Positions 26,120 through 34,315 of a stretch of 55,340 nucleotides of DNA are shown one piece after another. This DNA comes from Clostridia bacterium (GTDB taxonomy: Bacteria > Bacillota > Clostridia > Oscillospirales > CAG-272). Position numbers and translations under genes: made by a program. The notes under the pieces were generated by a model. That model saw only the letters and a list, made by a program, of their open reading frames with translations, did no database searches and was not told the DNA's origin. The stretch lies in contig JAFQMP010000026.1 in NCBI GenBank assembly GCA_017396225.1, positions 1 through 55,340 of the forward strand, given 5' to 3'. Position 1 is the stretch's first letter. Every line of letters begins with the position of its first letter.

Positions 26120-26923
26120 TCAACGCCTTGTACGCGGCGTATGCCCTGTAAAGCGTTTGAAAAGTCTGCTGAAATAGTTGACGTCCTCCACACCGACCAC
26201 CCTTGCAATCTCCGCTACCGAAAGCATGGTCGTGGAGAGCAGCTCTGCGGCAGCCTCCACCTTGATCCTCAACATATAATGCTTGGGCGACACCCCGGTG
26301 CTCTCCTTAAAGGCGTGCGCAAAGCGTCCCACACTCCGGTGACACATTGCAGCATAAAAGGCGACATCAAGATTCTCAGTATAATGTGTGTGCATATGGC
26401 GCAGCACCGCGTCCATATTCCGCTGCCTTGCAGGGGTGATTGCCTTTTCCAGATAACTTTTTTGCCGTCCTGCGGCCGCAAAGAACTGCAGAAAAAGTGC
26501 TACTGTATTTTCCTTATAAAGCGGCTTTTTCATGTACCACTCCTCAACAGCTGCGCGGAAAAGTCTTGCGGGCTCCGCCGCCTCACCAAGGGAGAGGACA
26601 CGTGCATCAAATCCCGCCGCCGAAAGAATATCCTCTACAGCCGTGCCGCTGAAATGCACAAAGGCAGTTGTGGTGCTGTCGGCAGCAGAAAAACGGTATT
26701 CCTGACGCTCATAGGGTCTGTACAGAATGATATTTCCTGCCTGTACCGCCCTTTCCACACCATTTTCAACAATATAACAAGCACCCTCTATAATATAAAG
26801 AACATAATAATCCGCGCGCCCCTTTTCACGCAACATGTGATAATCACGTCCCGAGAGATACTGAATATTACAGTTGTTTACTTCAAAATATCTGTCAGAA
26901 ACCCGTTCGCTGCTGACTGCCAT
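26120..26923 (-). CDS. AraC-family transcriptional regulator
   Basis: 267 residues. An N-terminal cupin sensor (about 10-140; YVLYIIEGACYIVENG, GNIILYRPYERQEYRF) binds a small ligand, likely a sugar. The C-terminal double helix-turn-helix (about 165-265) includes YAAMCHRSVGRFAHAFKEST and the AraC signature VAEIARVVGVEDVNYFSRLF. It is divergent from a Gfo/Idh/MocA oxidoreductase gene and upstream of a galM-like gene; these are its likely targets. A 14-bp palindrome in the shared control region is a candidate operator. Confidence 0.93.
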   Translation of the reverse strand: MAVSSERVSDRYFEVNNCNIQYLSGRDYHMLREKGRADYYVLYIIEGACYIVENGVERAVQAGNIILYRPYERQEYRFSAADSTTTAFVHFSGTAVEDILSAAGFDARVLSLGEAAEPARLFRAAVEEWYMKKPLYKENTVALFLQFFAAAGRQKSYLEKAITPARQRNMDAVLRHMHTHYTENLDVAFYAAMCHRSVGRFAHAFKESTGVSPKHYMLRIKVEAAAELLSTTMLSVAEIARVVGVEDVNYFSRLFKRFTGHTPRTRR

Positions 26924-26951
26924 ACCGTTACCTCCCGCTTAATCTATTTCC

Positions 26952-26980
26952 ATTTTAGCAAAAACATTGTTCCCTGTCAA
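26952..26980 (-). promoter_or_regulatory. araC-galM promoter
   Basis: Minus strand: TTGACA (26975-26980), 17-nt spacer, TAAAAT (26952-26957). Confidence 0.82.
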
Positions 26981-27002
26981 TAGCAGAATTGTGCTATTAT
27001 TC

Positions 27003-27016
27003 GACAGTTTACTGTC
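27003..27016. promoter_or_regulatory. Candidate operator palindrome GACAGT-TT-ACTGTC
   Basis: Six-bp perfect arms with a 2-bp spacer in the divergent araC / oxidoreductase region. It sits just upstream of the weak -35 (27017-27022) that goes with a TATACT -10 (27040-27045) for the plus-strand gene, a typical activator position, and about 22 nt beyond the araC -35. Confidence 0.45.
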
Positions 27017-27092
27017 TTCCGAAAAACGGCGCGCACTGTTATACTAAGGATACTGCATCAACTGCAAATTTACAGACAAACGAGGTCGGGAT

Positions 27093-28229
27093 ATGTTGAA
27101 ATTCGGTGTCATTGGTTACGGCAACCGCATCGGCGGCATTGTAGACAAGTTAATCAAATCGGGAGAGGCAACGCTTACCGCGGTTATGGACCCCGAGCTT
27201 GAGCGCGTTAAGGCAAAGGCCATGGAAAAGGGCTATGAGGGTATTACCTTTTATACCGATGCCGAGGAAATGCTTGAAAAGGAGCAGCTTGACGGCGTGC
27301 TTATCGGTACGCGCTGCAATCTGCACACGCACTACGCAATGCTCGTAGCAAAGCATAACATTCCCCTCTTTTTGGAAAAGCCCGTCTGCACCACCGAGGA
27401 GGACCTTGCTCGCCTTGAATCCATTGTACCCACGATGAACACCAAAACGGTGGTTTCCTTCCCCCTGCGCACCTCGGCAATTCTCCTGAAGGTCAAGGAG
27501 CTCATTGATTCGGGCAAAATTGGCACGGTAGAGCACGTGCAGGCATATAACAACGTACCTTACGGACGCGGTTACTACCACAAATGGTACCGTCTGGAAA
27601 GTGAAACAGGCGGTCAGTGGCTGCAAAAGGCAACCCACGACCTCGATTACATCAATCTGCTCCTGGGCGGACTGAGGCCAATCCGCCTCTGTGCCGTCAA
27701 ATCGCACCGCGTATTCGGCGGCGAGGAACCTGCGGGCAAGCTTTGTGTCGATTGCGACAAGCAGCGCACCTGTCCCGAATCCCCTTATAACGTGAAGAAA
27801 ATTGGTGACGGCTATGTCATCGGTCCTTACTGCTGCTACGCAAAAGATGTCAGTATTGAGGACAGCGGCAGCTGTATTGTGGAATACGAAAGCGGTATGC
27901 ACGTGGTTTATACCCAGAACTTTGTGGCAAGAAACGGCGCAGGCAAGCGCGGTGCTCGCCTGATTGGCTTCAAGGGCACCCTGGAATTTGACTGGGTCAC
28001 CAGCACAATCCGCGTCTTCCGTCACCAGGAAAACATCACCGAGGAATATACCGTCCACCGCACAGGCACCTCGCACTTTGGCGGCGACCAGAACCTGGTT
28101 GACAATTTCATTGACATAATGAAGGGGGTTGCCTCCTCCGACGCACCGCTCTCAGACGGCATCTTCAGCGCACACCTCTGCCTTTGCGCCAAGAAATCCT
28201 CTCTTGAACATATTTTTGTCGATATTTGA
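27093..28229 (+). CDS. Gfo/Idh/MocA-family NAD(P)-dependent oxidoreductase
   Basis: 378 residues. The N-terminal Rossmann domain starts FGVIGYGNRIGG and includes the EKP motif (FLEKPVCTT) whose Lys is catalytic. The second domain carries HDLDYINLLLG with the conserved Asp-His-type catalytic residues. A Cys-rich insert (CVDCDKQRTCPES...YCCYA, about 215-255) is found in a subset of sugar-acting members and may bind metal. Substrate unknown; divergence from an AraC regulator and a galM-like gene points to sugar or cyclitol use. AACGAGGTCGGGAT lies before the ATG. Confidence 0.9.
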   Translation: MLKFGVIGYGNRIGGIVDKLIKSGEATLTAVMDPELERVKAKAMEKGYEGITFYTDAEEMLEKEQLDGVLIGTRCNLHTHYAMLVAKHNIPLFLEKPVCTTEEDLARLESIVPTMNTKTVVSFPLRTSAILLKVKELIDSGKIGTVEHVQAYNNVPYGRGYYHKWYRLESETGGQWLQKATHDLDYINLLLGGLRPIRLCAVKSHRVFGGEEPAGKLCVDCDKQRTCPESPYNVKKIGDGYVIGPYCCYAKDVSIEDSGSCIVEYESGMHVVYTQNFVARNGAGKRGARLIGFKGTLEFDWVTSTIRVFRHQENITEEYTVHRTGTSHFGGDQNLVDNFIDIMKGVASSDAPLSDGIFSAHLCLCAKKSSLEHIFVDI

Positions 28230-28231
28230 TG

Positions 28232-28262
28232 AAAAAGCCCGCACCGTGTGCGGGCTTTTCTT
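28232..28262. terminator. Bidirectional terminator
   Basis: Twelve-bp stem (28233-28244 with 28248-28259) with A- and T-runs, between the convergent oxidoreductase and fruK genes. Confidence 0.88.
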
Positions 28263-28277
28263 ATGAAACATATTCCG

Positions 28278-29174
28278 TCACATCTGTCGGAGCAGCGCGT
28301 AAATGCCGGTCGCATCTGCCAATCCTTCACCAAAAGCGGTGGCACCGCCTGCGGCAATCCCCATACGGAGCGCATACGGATACCCCTTGGCAACACCGTA
28401 GAGAAAACCTGCCACCATAGAATCTCCCGCACCCACGGTATTCACCGCCTGACCGCGCGCCGCGGGCGCCCGATGCACCTTGCCTGTCTTATCCAGCAGC
28501 AAGGCGCCGTCTGCGCCGAGCGACACCAACACGTTCTCTGCCCCCGCCAGCTGCAGCTCGCGCGCAGCTGCTTCTATCTCGGCATCGGTTGCAAGTACGC
28601 GCCCGACAATTGCCGCAAGCTCCGCTTTGTTGGGCTTTACCAAACAGGGACGGTAGAAAAGAATCGGCAGCAGCAGGTCACGCTCAGCATCTACCACCAG
28701 CCGCACACCCCGCGGCACGGCAATTTCCGCCATTTTTTGATAGACATCACGCGGCAAAGAAGGCGGCACGCTGCCCGCCAGCACCAAGGTATCTCCCTTT
28801 TTCAGCCTTGCCAGCTGAGCAAACAGACATTCCAGCGATTTTTCATCAATATGGGGTCCTGTGGCATTTATTTCACTCTCAGTATCAGCCTTGATTTTTA
28901 CATTAATACGGGTTTCGCCCTGCGGAAGCCTGATAAAATCCTCACCGACCGCGGCCGCTTCCAGCATCTTACAAAGCATCTGACCGGTCGCCCCTGCCAC
29001 AAAGCCAAGTGCAATGGTTGGTTCGCCAAGCGCTGCCAACACGGCAGACACATTGATGCCCTTGCCGCCAAAGGAAAGCACCTCTCGCCCCGTGCGATTA
29101 AGCTCCCCAACGCGAAAATCAGGCAAATAAACAGCATAATCAAGTGCCGGGTTCAGTGTCACGGTATAAATCAT
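28278..29174 (-). CDS. fruK: 1-phosphofructokinase (PfkB family)
   Basis: 298 residues. It has the hexose-kinase PfkB fold: VTLNPALDYAVYL opening, FGGKGINVSAVLAALG (PfkB signature 1), the VLAGSVPPSLP block and signature 2 NTVGAGDSMVAGFLYG with the catalytic Asp. The NPALD start and overall spacing match the FruK/LacC branch, so fructose-1-phosphate or tagatose-6-phosphate is the likely substrate. No fruA PTS permease or fruR lies next to it. It has its own consensus promoter. Confidence 0.88.
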   Translation of the reverse strand: MIYTVTLNPALDYAVYLPDFRVGELNRTGREVLSFGGKGINVSAVLAALGEPTIALGFVAGATGQMLCKMLEAAAVGEDFIRLPQGETRINVKIKADTESEINATGPHIDEKSLECLFAQLARLKKGDTLVLAGSVPPSLPRDVYQKMAEIAVPRGVRLVVDAERDLLLPILFYRPCLVKPNKAELAAIVGRVLATDAEIEAAARELQLAGAENVLVSLGADGALLLDKTGKVHRAPAARGQAVNTVGAGDSMVAGFLYGVAKGYPYALRMGIAAGGATAFGEGLADATGIYALLRQM

Positions 29175-29205
29175 ATCATTCCCTCACTTTCGCATCTTTA
29201 CTAAT

Positions 29206-29234
29206 ATTATACACCGCAGAAAATCCCTTGTCAA
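29206..29234 (-). promoter_or_regulatory. fruK promoter
   Basis: Minus strand: TTGACA (29229-29234), 17-nt spacer, TATAAT (29206-29211). Confidence 0.88.
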
Positions 29235-29248
29235 GCAAGCAAAAGCCC

Positions 29249-29277
29249 TTGACAGAAGAAACCGATTTTGCTACAAT
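29249..29277 (+). promoter_or_regulatory. Promoter of the cobalamin-riboswitch unit
   Basis: TTGACA (29249-29254), 17-nt spacer, TACAAT (29272-29277), back-to-back with the fruK promoter. Confidence 0.88.
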
Positions 29278-29320
29278 AAGAGCAGGCGTATATCGCCGAC
29301 AGACAACAAAATGAAACACA

Positions 29321-29462
29321 GTTCGGCACGGAGCTACCTTGTTACCGTGCTGTCGCACATAACCTGTGCGAAGGTGAGGAAAGGCGGTGCAAATCCGCCG
29401 CAACAGCCATTGCCGTGACGAGAGGAAAAGGGACTCTCCCAGTCGGAATGCTCACTGTCCCT
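29321..29462 (+). promoter_or_regulatory. Cobalamin riboswitch
   Basis: The core GGTGAGGAAAGGCGGTGC..AAATCCGCCGCAACAGCC (about 29372-29407) has the invariant GGAA, GGTGCAAATCC and GCNAC-like blocks of B12 riboswitches. A 3' arm with CAGTCGGAATGCTCACTG follows (about 29440-29457). Two further hairpins precede the core (GCACGG/CCGTGC and GCACA/TGTGC). Boundaries are approximate. It precedes a DUF4430 lipoprotein and an ECF S component, both plausible for vitamin B12 capture and uptake. Confidence 0.82.
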
Positions 29463-29509
29463 GTGTACGCAAATCCCTCCCGGGCAAATGGGGAGTGGGC
29501 GCTTTTCTC

Positions 29510-29527
29510 GGGCGTACGCCCTTTTTT
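29510..29527 (+). terminator. Terminator of the cobalamin leader
   Basis: GGGCG-TA-CGCCC (29510-29521) followed by six T's; a second hairpin (29528-29548) with a short T-run follows. Together they can form the off-state of the riboswitch. Confidence 0.75.
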
Positions 29528-29597
29528 GCGCTCTCCTCGGGGGAGCGCTTTTGCTTTCGTTCTGTTTCTGAAAATCAACAGAAAAGAGGAACAGAGT

Positions 29598-30028
29598 ATG
29601 AAAAAAATTCTCACGTCACTTCTCCTTCTCCTGCTTGCGGCTGTTTTAGTCTGTGGGCTTGTTGCCTGTGCCGACGTTGACAAAACAGGCGACTGGGAAA
29701 CCGCAACCTACGACCGCGACACCAAGCTTGGCAAGGGTGACAAAACCATCACCGTTAAGGTAATCGCCGATGGACAAGCGCTGACCTTCACCGTAAAACC
29801 GACAAGGAAAACTTGGAGGACGCGCTGGTCGAGGTTGAACTGATTGACGGTGACGAGGGCGCGTTTGGTCTTTACATCAAAAAGGTAAACGGCATCGTAG
29901 CAGATTACGACGCCGACAAGACCTATTGGGCCATTACCAAGAGCGGCGAGGAAACCCTCGGCGCCAAGAGCACCATCATTGCAGACGGCGATTGCTACGA
30001 GTTTACCAAAACGGTCAGCGAGTGGTAA
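29598..30028 (+). pseudogene. DUF4430 lipoprotein (probable cobalamin-binding), frameshifted
   Basis: AGAGGAACAGAGT precedes the ATG. A lipoprotein signal peptide (MKKILTSLLLLLL..., lipobox LVAC with Cys24) is followed by a short linker and the DUF4430 domain, related in fold to the C-terminal beta domain of transcobalamin. The domain is split: the first frame reads to GQALTFTVK and then leaves the family, while the -1 frame continues TDKENLEDALVEVELIDG to the true C-terminus ADGDCYEFTKTVSEW. The break is at an A4 run (29795-29798); one more A restores an intact protein of about 143 residues. The cause may be a real mutation, an assembly error or slippage. Location behind a cobalamin riboswitch supports a B12-capture role. 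Confidence 0.72.
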
Positions 30029-30047
30029 ATAACGCATAACAAATAAA

Positions 30048-30584
30048 ATGGAAACACGCAAAAAAAGCGCCCTGACGGTGCGTGAAATGGCCGTTTTTGC
30101 TATGCTTGGCGCATTGATGTATTGCTCCAAGCTTCTGCTTGAATGGGCACCAAATATTCATCTGCTTGCCCTTTTTATCATAGCTTTCACACGCGTATAT
30201 CGCGTAAAGGCACTTGTTCCCATTTACATCTTCGTACTGCTCACGGGCATCTTCAACGGCTTTTCCCCCTGGATAATGCCCTACTTTTACATCTGGGCAA
30301 TTCTATGGGGGGCAGTTATGCTGCTGCCAAAGCGCATGAAAACGGGGCTTGCCATTCCCGTGTATATCGTGCTCGGCACCCTGCACGGTTTGCTGTTCGG
30401 CGTTTTTTGCGCCCCGTCCCAAGCCCTTTTCTTCGGATTGGATTGGAAGGGCACGTTGGCATGGATTGCAGCAGGACTTTACTTTGATATTCTGCAAGCC
30501 ATCGGCAATTTTGCCGCATGTACCCTTTGCGCGCCGCTTATCAGACTGCTCTGTAAATTGGAAAAACGGCCCTTTTTTGCATGA
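30048..30584 (+). CDS. ECF-type transporter S component, probably cobalamin (CbrT-like)
   Basis: 178 residues, five to six membrane segments. The N-terminal RKKSALTVREMAVFAMLGAL matches the Ala/Leu-rich helix 1 of ECF substrate-binding S components, which pair with shared energising EcfA/EcfT units encoded elsewhere. It is 19 nt behind the DUF4430 lipoprotein gene and in the transcript of a cobalamin riboswitch, so vitamin B12 or a precursor is the likely cargo; sequence alone does not prove the vitamin. Ends at a strong terminator. Confidence 0.8.
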   Translation: METRKKSALTVREMAVFAMLGALMYCSKLLLEWAPNIHLLALFIIAFTRVYRVKALVPIYIFVLLTGIFNGFSPWIMPYFYIWAILWGAVMLLPKRMKTGLAIPVYIVLGTLHGLLFGVFCAPSQALFFGLDWKGTLAWIAAGLYFDILQAIGNFAACTLCAPLIRLLCKLEKRPFFA

Positions 30585-30590
30585 TCAATA

Positions 30591-30622
30591 AAAGCAGGCA
30601 AGCCCATGGCTTGCCTGCTTTT
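30591..30622. terminator. Bidirectional terminator
   Basis: Fourteen-bp stem (30591-30604 with 30608-30621, loop CAT) with a T-run, between the convergent ECF S gene and proB. Confidence 0.88.
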
Positions 30623-30625
30623 GTT

Positions 30626-31408
30626 TTATTTTGCCGCAAAATAGGTGCCGACGTGCGCGCCGTCAAGCAGCTCGTAGAGAATCAGCGGGTCCTTACCGTT
30701 TACAATGTACATGGGAATACCCATATCGGTCACGATTTTGGCAGCAGTCAGCTTGGTGGCCATACCGCCCGTGCCGCGTGCGGTACCCGCACCGCCCGCC
30801 ATTGCACGAATCTCATCGGTCAGTGCTGCTACCGTATCAATACGCTTGGCATGAGGATTTTTGCGGGGGTCACTGTCGTAAAGGCCGTCCACGTCGGAAA
30901 GGTTGATGAGCAAATCCGCGTGACAGACCAGCGCCACGTAGGCGGAAAGTGTATCGTTACCGCCAAAATTCAGCTCAGTGGTAGAGATACAGTCGTTCTC
31001 GTTGACAATCGGCACGCAGCCCATTTCAAGCAGCGTGGAAAAGGTATCCTCCGCCGCCGCACGGCGCTCGGGATTGTCAATCACGTCCTTGGTAAGAAGC
31101 ATCTGCGCCACGGTGTGACCGTAATCCGAGAAGAAACGGGAGTAAAGCTTCATCAGCTCACTCTGTCCCACAGCCGCCATGGCCTGCTTTTCCTTGGTGC
31201 AGGTCGGGCGATGCGTGCCAAGACGTGCAACGCCTGCGCTGACTGCGCCGGAGGATACCAGAACAATCTCTTTTCCTGCATTTTTGAAATCAGAAAGGGT
31301 TTTGACAAGCGTCTCAATACGACGCAGATTCAGGTGCCCCTCCTCGTGTGTGAGGGTAGATGTGCCGATTTTTACAACAATGCGTCGACAGTTTTTCAGG
31401 GTAGACAT
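30626..31408 (-). CDS. proB: Glutamate 5-kinase without PUA domain
   Basis: 260 residues from the ATG at 31408 (AGAAGGA 13 nt upstream; an in-frame TTG four codons earlier abuts that site). Amino-acid-kinase fold with VVKIGTSTLTHE, the VLVSSGAVSAG loop, PIVNENDCIST and GGNDTLSAYVA and the SDVDGLYDSDPR block of ProB. It phosphorylates glutamate in the first step of proline synthesis. The C-terminal PUA domain of many ProB enzymes is absent, as in short-form enzymes. No proA is adjacent. Divergent from zapA. Confidence 0.93.
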   Translation of the reverse strand: MSTLKNCRRIVVKIGTSTLTHEEGHLNLRRIETLVKTLSDFKNAGKEIVLVSSGAVSAGVARLGTHRPTCTKEKQAMAAVGQSELMKLYSRFFSDYGHTVAQMLLTKDVIDNPERRAAAEDTFSTLLEMGCVPIVNENDCISTTELNFGGNDTLSAYVALVCHADLLINLSDVDGLYDSDPRKNPHAKRIDTVAALTDEIRAMAGGAGTARGTGGMATKLTAAKIVTDMGIPMYIVNGKDPLILYELLDGAHVGTYFAAK

Positions 31409-31436
31409 ATTTTTTCGCAATCCTTCTAAAAAGTAT

Positions 31437-31465
31437 TTGAAAATTCACTCGCTTTGTATTATAAT
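31437..31465 (+). promoter_or_regulatory. zapA promoter
   Basis: TTGAAA (31437-31442), 17-nt spacer, TATAAT (31460-31465), overlapping the divergent proB promoter. Confidence 0.8.
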
Positions 31466-31468
31466 AGA

Positions 31469-31497
31469 ATTATACTCTAATTTTTCTCTTTTCGCAA
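31469..31497 (-). promoter_or_regulatory. proB promoter
   Basis: Minus strand: TTGCGA (31492-31497), 17-nt spacer, TATAAT (31469-31474). It faces away from the zapA promoter, and their -10 boxes lie 4 bp apart. Confidence 0.72.
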
Positions 31498-31522
31498 GAG
31501 GTTTTATAAAAAGGAGGTCACT

Positions 31523-32251
31523 ATGCGCCAAAAATTTTCGGTAACCGTTGCCGACGTCCCGATGAACATCGTTTGTGAAGAAACACAAACCACCATAGAC
31601 ACCGCCGTTCGCGAGCTTGATACACAAATCCGCAGCCTGACCGCAGGTGCAGCCTGCACCAAAACCGAGGCGGCGCTCCTCAGCGCCCTTGATTACAGCA
31701 CACGCGCCATGCACCTTGCCGAAAAGGTCGCGGAGCTTGAAGCACGCGTGCAGCAGGCAGACCCTATGGGAGATACATATGCCGCCAATCTGTTGCGTGG
31801 CGAAAACGAAACCCTGCGTGCCACCCTTGCCGTCACACGCGGCGAGTATGAGGCTGTTTTACAGGATAATGCCACCCTGTTCCATTTGAACGCCAAGCTG
31901 GTACGCCAGAACAGCGAGGCAAATGCACGTGCCGACCGTATGCACGACCAGGTGCTGTCTATCCTCACCGAGGTCAGGGAGCTGCGAGAGCGCCTTGCCG
32001 CTATGTGCGTGGAAACCCGTCCGCCCTCCCCTTCCTATGCTCATTACGAGGAGGAGCCTGCGATTGAAATCACCCCACAGGAGCAACAGACCACCAAAAA
32101 GTACGAGCAAATGGACCTTGACGATATTCTGAGTTCCTTGCCGCGCGGCACGCGCACCGCAGGCAGCGGCACCCCTCTCATCGATGCCACCGAGGAGGAG
32201 GAAGCACCGGTTTCCCTCACCGATATGATTGATTTTGACGAAGAAGTCTGA
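31523..32251 (+). CDS. zapA: ZapA-like cell-division protein with long C-terminal tail
   Basis: 242 residues; AAGGAGG lies 6 nt before the ATG. The first ~80 residues fit ZapA (FSVTVADVPMNIVCEET, then a helix of heptads), which crosslinks FtsZ filaments. A long coiled coil follows (about 65-165; GENETLRATLAVTRGEYEAV, LTEVRELRERLAAM), and then an acidic, presumably disordered tail. ZapA is usually about 90-130 residues, so this form is extended. It is 2 nt ahead of a U32 peptidase gene, a common Clostridia pairing. Confidence 0.75.
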   Translation: MRQKFSVTVADVPMNIVCEETQTTIDTAVRELDTQIRSLTAGAACTKTEAALLSALDYSTRAMHLAEKVAELEARVQQADPMGDTYAANLLRGENETLRATLAVTRGEYEAVLQDNATLFHLNAKLVRQNSEANARADRMHDQVLSILTEVRELRERLAAMCVETRPPSPSYAHYEEEPAIEITPQEQQTTKKYEQMDLDDILSSLPRGTRTAGSGTPLIDATEEEEAPVSLTDMIDFDEEV

Positions 32252-32253
32252 CA

Positions 32254-34245
32254 ATGAGCAAGCTACCCGAATTACTTGCCCCTGCGGGCACCCCGCTTGC
32301 GCTGCAAGCCGCTATCGAGGCAGGGGCTGATGCCGTCTATCTCGGCGGCCCCACCTTCAATGCCCGTATGCGTGCCGAAAATTTCACGGCAGAAGCGATG
32401 CGGGAAAGCATCAGCCTTGCCCATGCCTACGGCCTTCGTTCCTATGTCACCTTAAACACACTTGTCACAGACCGCGAGCTGCCCGCCTTTTTGGAGGCCG
32501 CTTATTTTGCAGACCTCGCAGGGGCTGACGCCCTGATTGTCGCCGACCTTGGCGGTGCCGCCGCCATTCACAAGGCGATGCCCCATATTGAGCTGCACGC
32601 CTCCACGCAGGCATCGGGACACAGCGTCGCTGCCGCAAAGGAGCTTGCCGCCCTCGGCTTTTCCCGCATGGTGCTGGCACGCGAAGCGAGCCGCACCGAT
32701 ATGGCTCTCTTTGTCAGGGAATGTGGCATCGAAACCGAAATTTTTGTGCACGGCGCACTCTGCGTATCCCACTCGGGGCAGTGCCTTTTTTCCTCATTGG
32801 TCGGTGGACGCAGCGGCAACCGCGGTGCATGTGCCCAGCCCTGCCGCCTGCCCGATAAAAACGGCAGATACCCCCTGTCCCTCAAGGACCTTTCTCTTGC
32901 GGAGCACCTGCCCGAATTAATTGATATGGGCGTACATTCCCTGAAAATTGAGGGACGCCTGAAATCCCCCGAATATGTCCGTGATACGGTACGCATCTGG
33001 CGCCGTCTGCTTGATGAGCGCCGCGCGGCAACCAAAGAAGAAATGGAAGCGTTTGCCGCCATTTTCTCGCGCGGCGGCTTTACCGATGCTTATTTCAAGG
33101 GTGCCGCCCTGCGCGGTATGCTCGGTGTGCGCTCCGAGGCAGACAAGGACGCCTCACGCGAGATGGCACCCTTCACGGGCATCACACGCCGTGTGCCACT
33201 CTCCCTTGACCTGACGATGAAGCAGAATACCCCCCTGACCCTGACGGCTGCCGCAAACGGCAAAACTGCAACCGTTACAGGAGATATTCCCCTGATTGCG
33301 CAAAACGCCCCGATGAATGAGCAAGCCGTGCGCGAAAAGCTCCTAAAGCTAGGCGGCACGCCCTACGAGGCAACCGCTGTAGCAATCTCGCTCGACGAAG
33401 GGCTTATGGTGCCTGTTTCCCGCTTAAATGCGCTGCGCCGCGAGGCGCTTGCCGCACTTGTACCGCAAAAGCCCGCAAACGGTAGCGAAAAACCGCACTA
33501 TTCCCCCATACGGGCAAAAGGGCTGCGCCCGAAAAAGCCAACTGCACGCTTCACCTCTCCCGCGCAGATTCCCGAAAGCGCTCGCGCTTATTTTGAGCAT
33601 ATTTATCTTCCGCTTAACCGCTACGCTCCCTCCGCTGACGGTGTGGTGCTCCCTGCCGTGATTTTTGACAGCGAGCGTGACAGCATCAGAGCAGAGTTAA
33701 AGAAAGCCGCAGCAGCAGGCGCCACGCACGCCCTTGTCGGCAATGTGGGGCACCTCTCCCTTGCCCTGGAGGCAGGGCTTGTGCCGCACGGCGATTTCCA
33801 CCTAAACGTCACCAACGAAGGCTCTCTGGCGGTACTACTTGAGATGGGCTTTGCCGATGTACTGCTTTCCCCTGAGCTGACCCTGCCGCAAATCCGTGAC
33901 ATAAAAGGTGCCTGCGATGCCATTATCTATGGGCGTATCCCTTTGATGATTCTGGAAAAATGCGTGGGAAAGGAGCTTGGCTCCTGTGAGGATTGCGGAA
34001 AGGACGCACTCACATTAACCGACAGACGGGGCGAAAAATTTCCTGTTTTGCGCGAGATGCCCCACCGCAGCATCATCTTTAACAGCCGCCCCACTGTAAT
34101 GAGCGACAAGCGCGCTGACCTGCTGAAAGCAAGCATTAACGGTGGACACTTCATCTTCACCACCGAAACGGCGTGGGAAGCCGCCGCGATAATGGAAAGC
34201 TATCAAAGAGGCACTGCCCCCACAGGACCCGTGCGCCGCATCTGA
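32254..34245 (+). CDS. U32-family peptidase / RlhA-like RNA hydroxylation protein
   Basis: 663 residues. N-terminal TIM-barrel-like domain (LLAPAGTPLALQAAIEAGAD, AVYLGGPTFNAR) with the U32 signature HGALCVSHSGQCLFSSLVGG and GNRGACAQPCR, whose cysteines likely bind an Fe-S cluster or iron. The second half (DUF3656-like region and a further barrel) includes CVGKELGSCEDCG. Members of this size include RlhA, needed for 5-hydroxycytidine 2501 in 23S rRNA, and TrhP, needed for tRNA U34 hydroxylation. Despite the peptidase label, an RNA-modification role is the more likely one; exact target unknown. Confidence 0.85.
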   Translation: MSKLPELLAPAGTPLALQAAIEAGADAVYLGGPTFNARMRAENFTAEAMRESISLAHAYGLRSYVTLNTLVTDRELPAFLEAAYFADLAGADALIVADLGGAAAIHKAMPHIELHASTQASGHSVAAAKELAALGFSRMVLAREASRTDMALFVRECGIETEIFVHGALCVSHSGQCLFSSLVGGRSGNRGACAQPCRLPDKNGRYPLSLKDLSLAEHLPELIDMGVHSLKIEGRLKSPEYVRDTVRIWRRLLDERRAATKEEMEAFAAIFSRGGFTDAYFKGAALRGMLGVRSEADKDASREMAPFTGITRRVPLSLDLTMKQNTPLTLTAAANGKTATVTGDIPLIAQNAPMNEQAVREKLLKLGGTPYEATAVAISLDEGLMVPVSRLNALRREALAALVPQKPANGSEKPHYSPIRAKGLRPKKPTARFTSPAQIPESARAYFEHIYLPLNRYAPSADGVVLPAVIFDSERDSIRAELKKAAAAGATHALVGNVGHLSLALEAGLVPHGDFHLNVTNEGSLAVLLEMGFADVLLSPELTLPQIRDIKGACDAIIYGRIPLMILEKCVGKELGSCEDCGKDALTLTDRRGEKFPVLREMPHRSIIFNSRPTVMSDKRADLLKASINGGHFIFTTETAWEAAAIMESYQRGTAPTGPVRRI

Positions 34246-34257
34246 CGCCCTATCAAG

Positions 34258-34286
34258 AAAACCCCGCACCGTGGTGCGGGGTTTTC
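34258..34286. terminator. Bidirectional terminator
   Basis: Thirteen-bp stem (34258-34270 with 34273-34285) followed by TTTTC between the convergent U32 and gatB genes. Confidence 0.85.
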
Positions 34287-34315
34287 TTATTTGCGTCCCA
34301 CAGGGGGAAGTGAAA

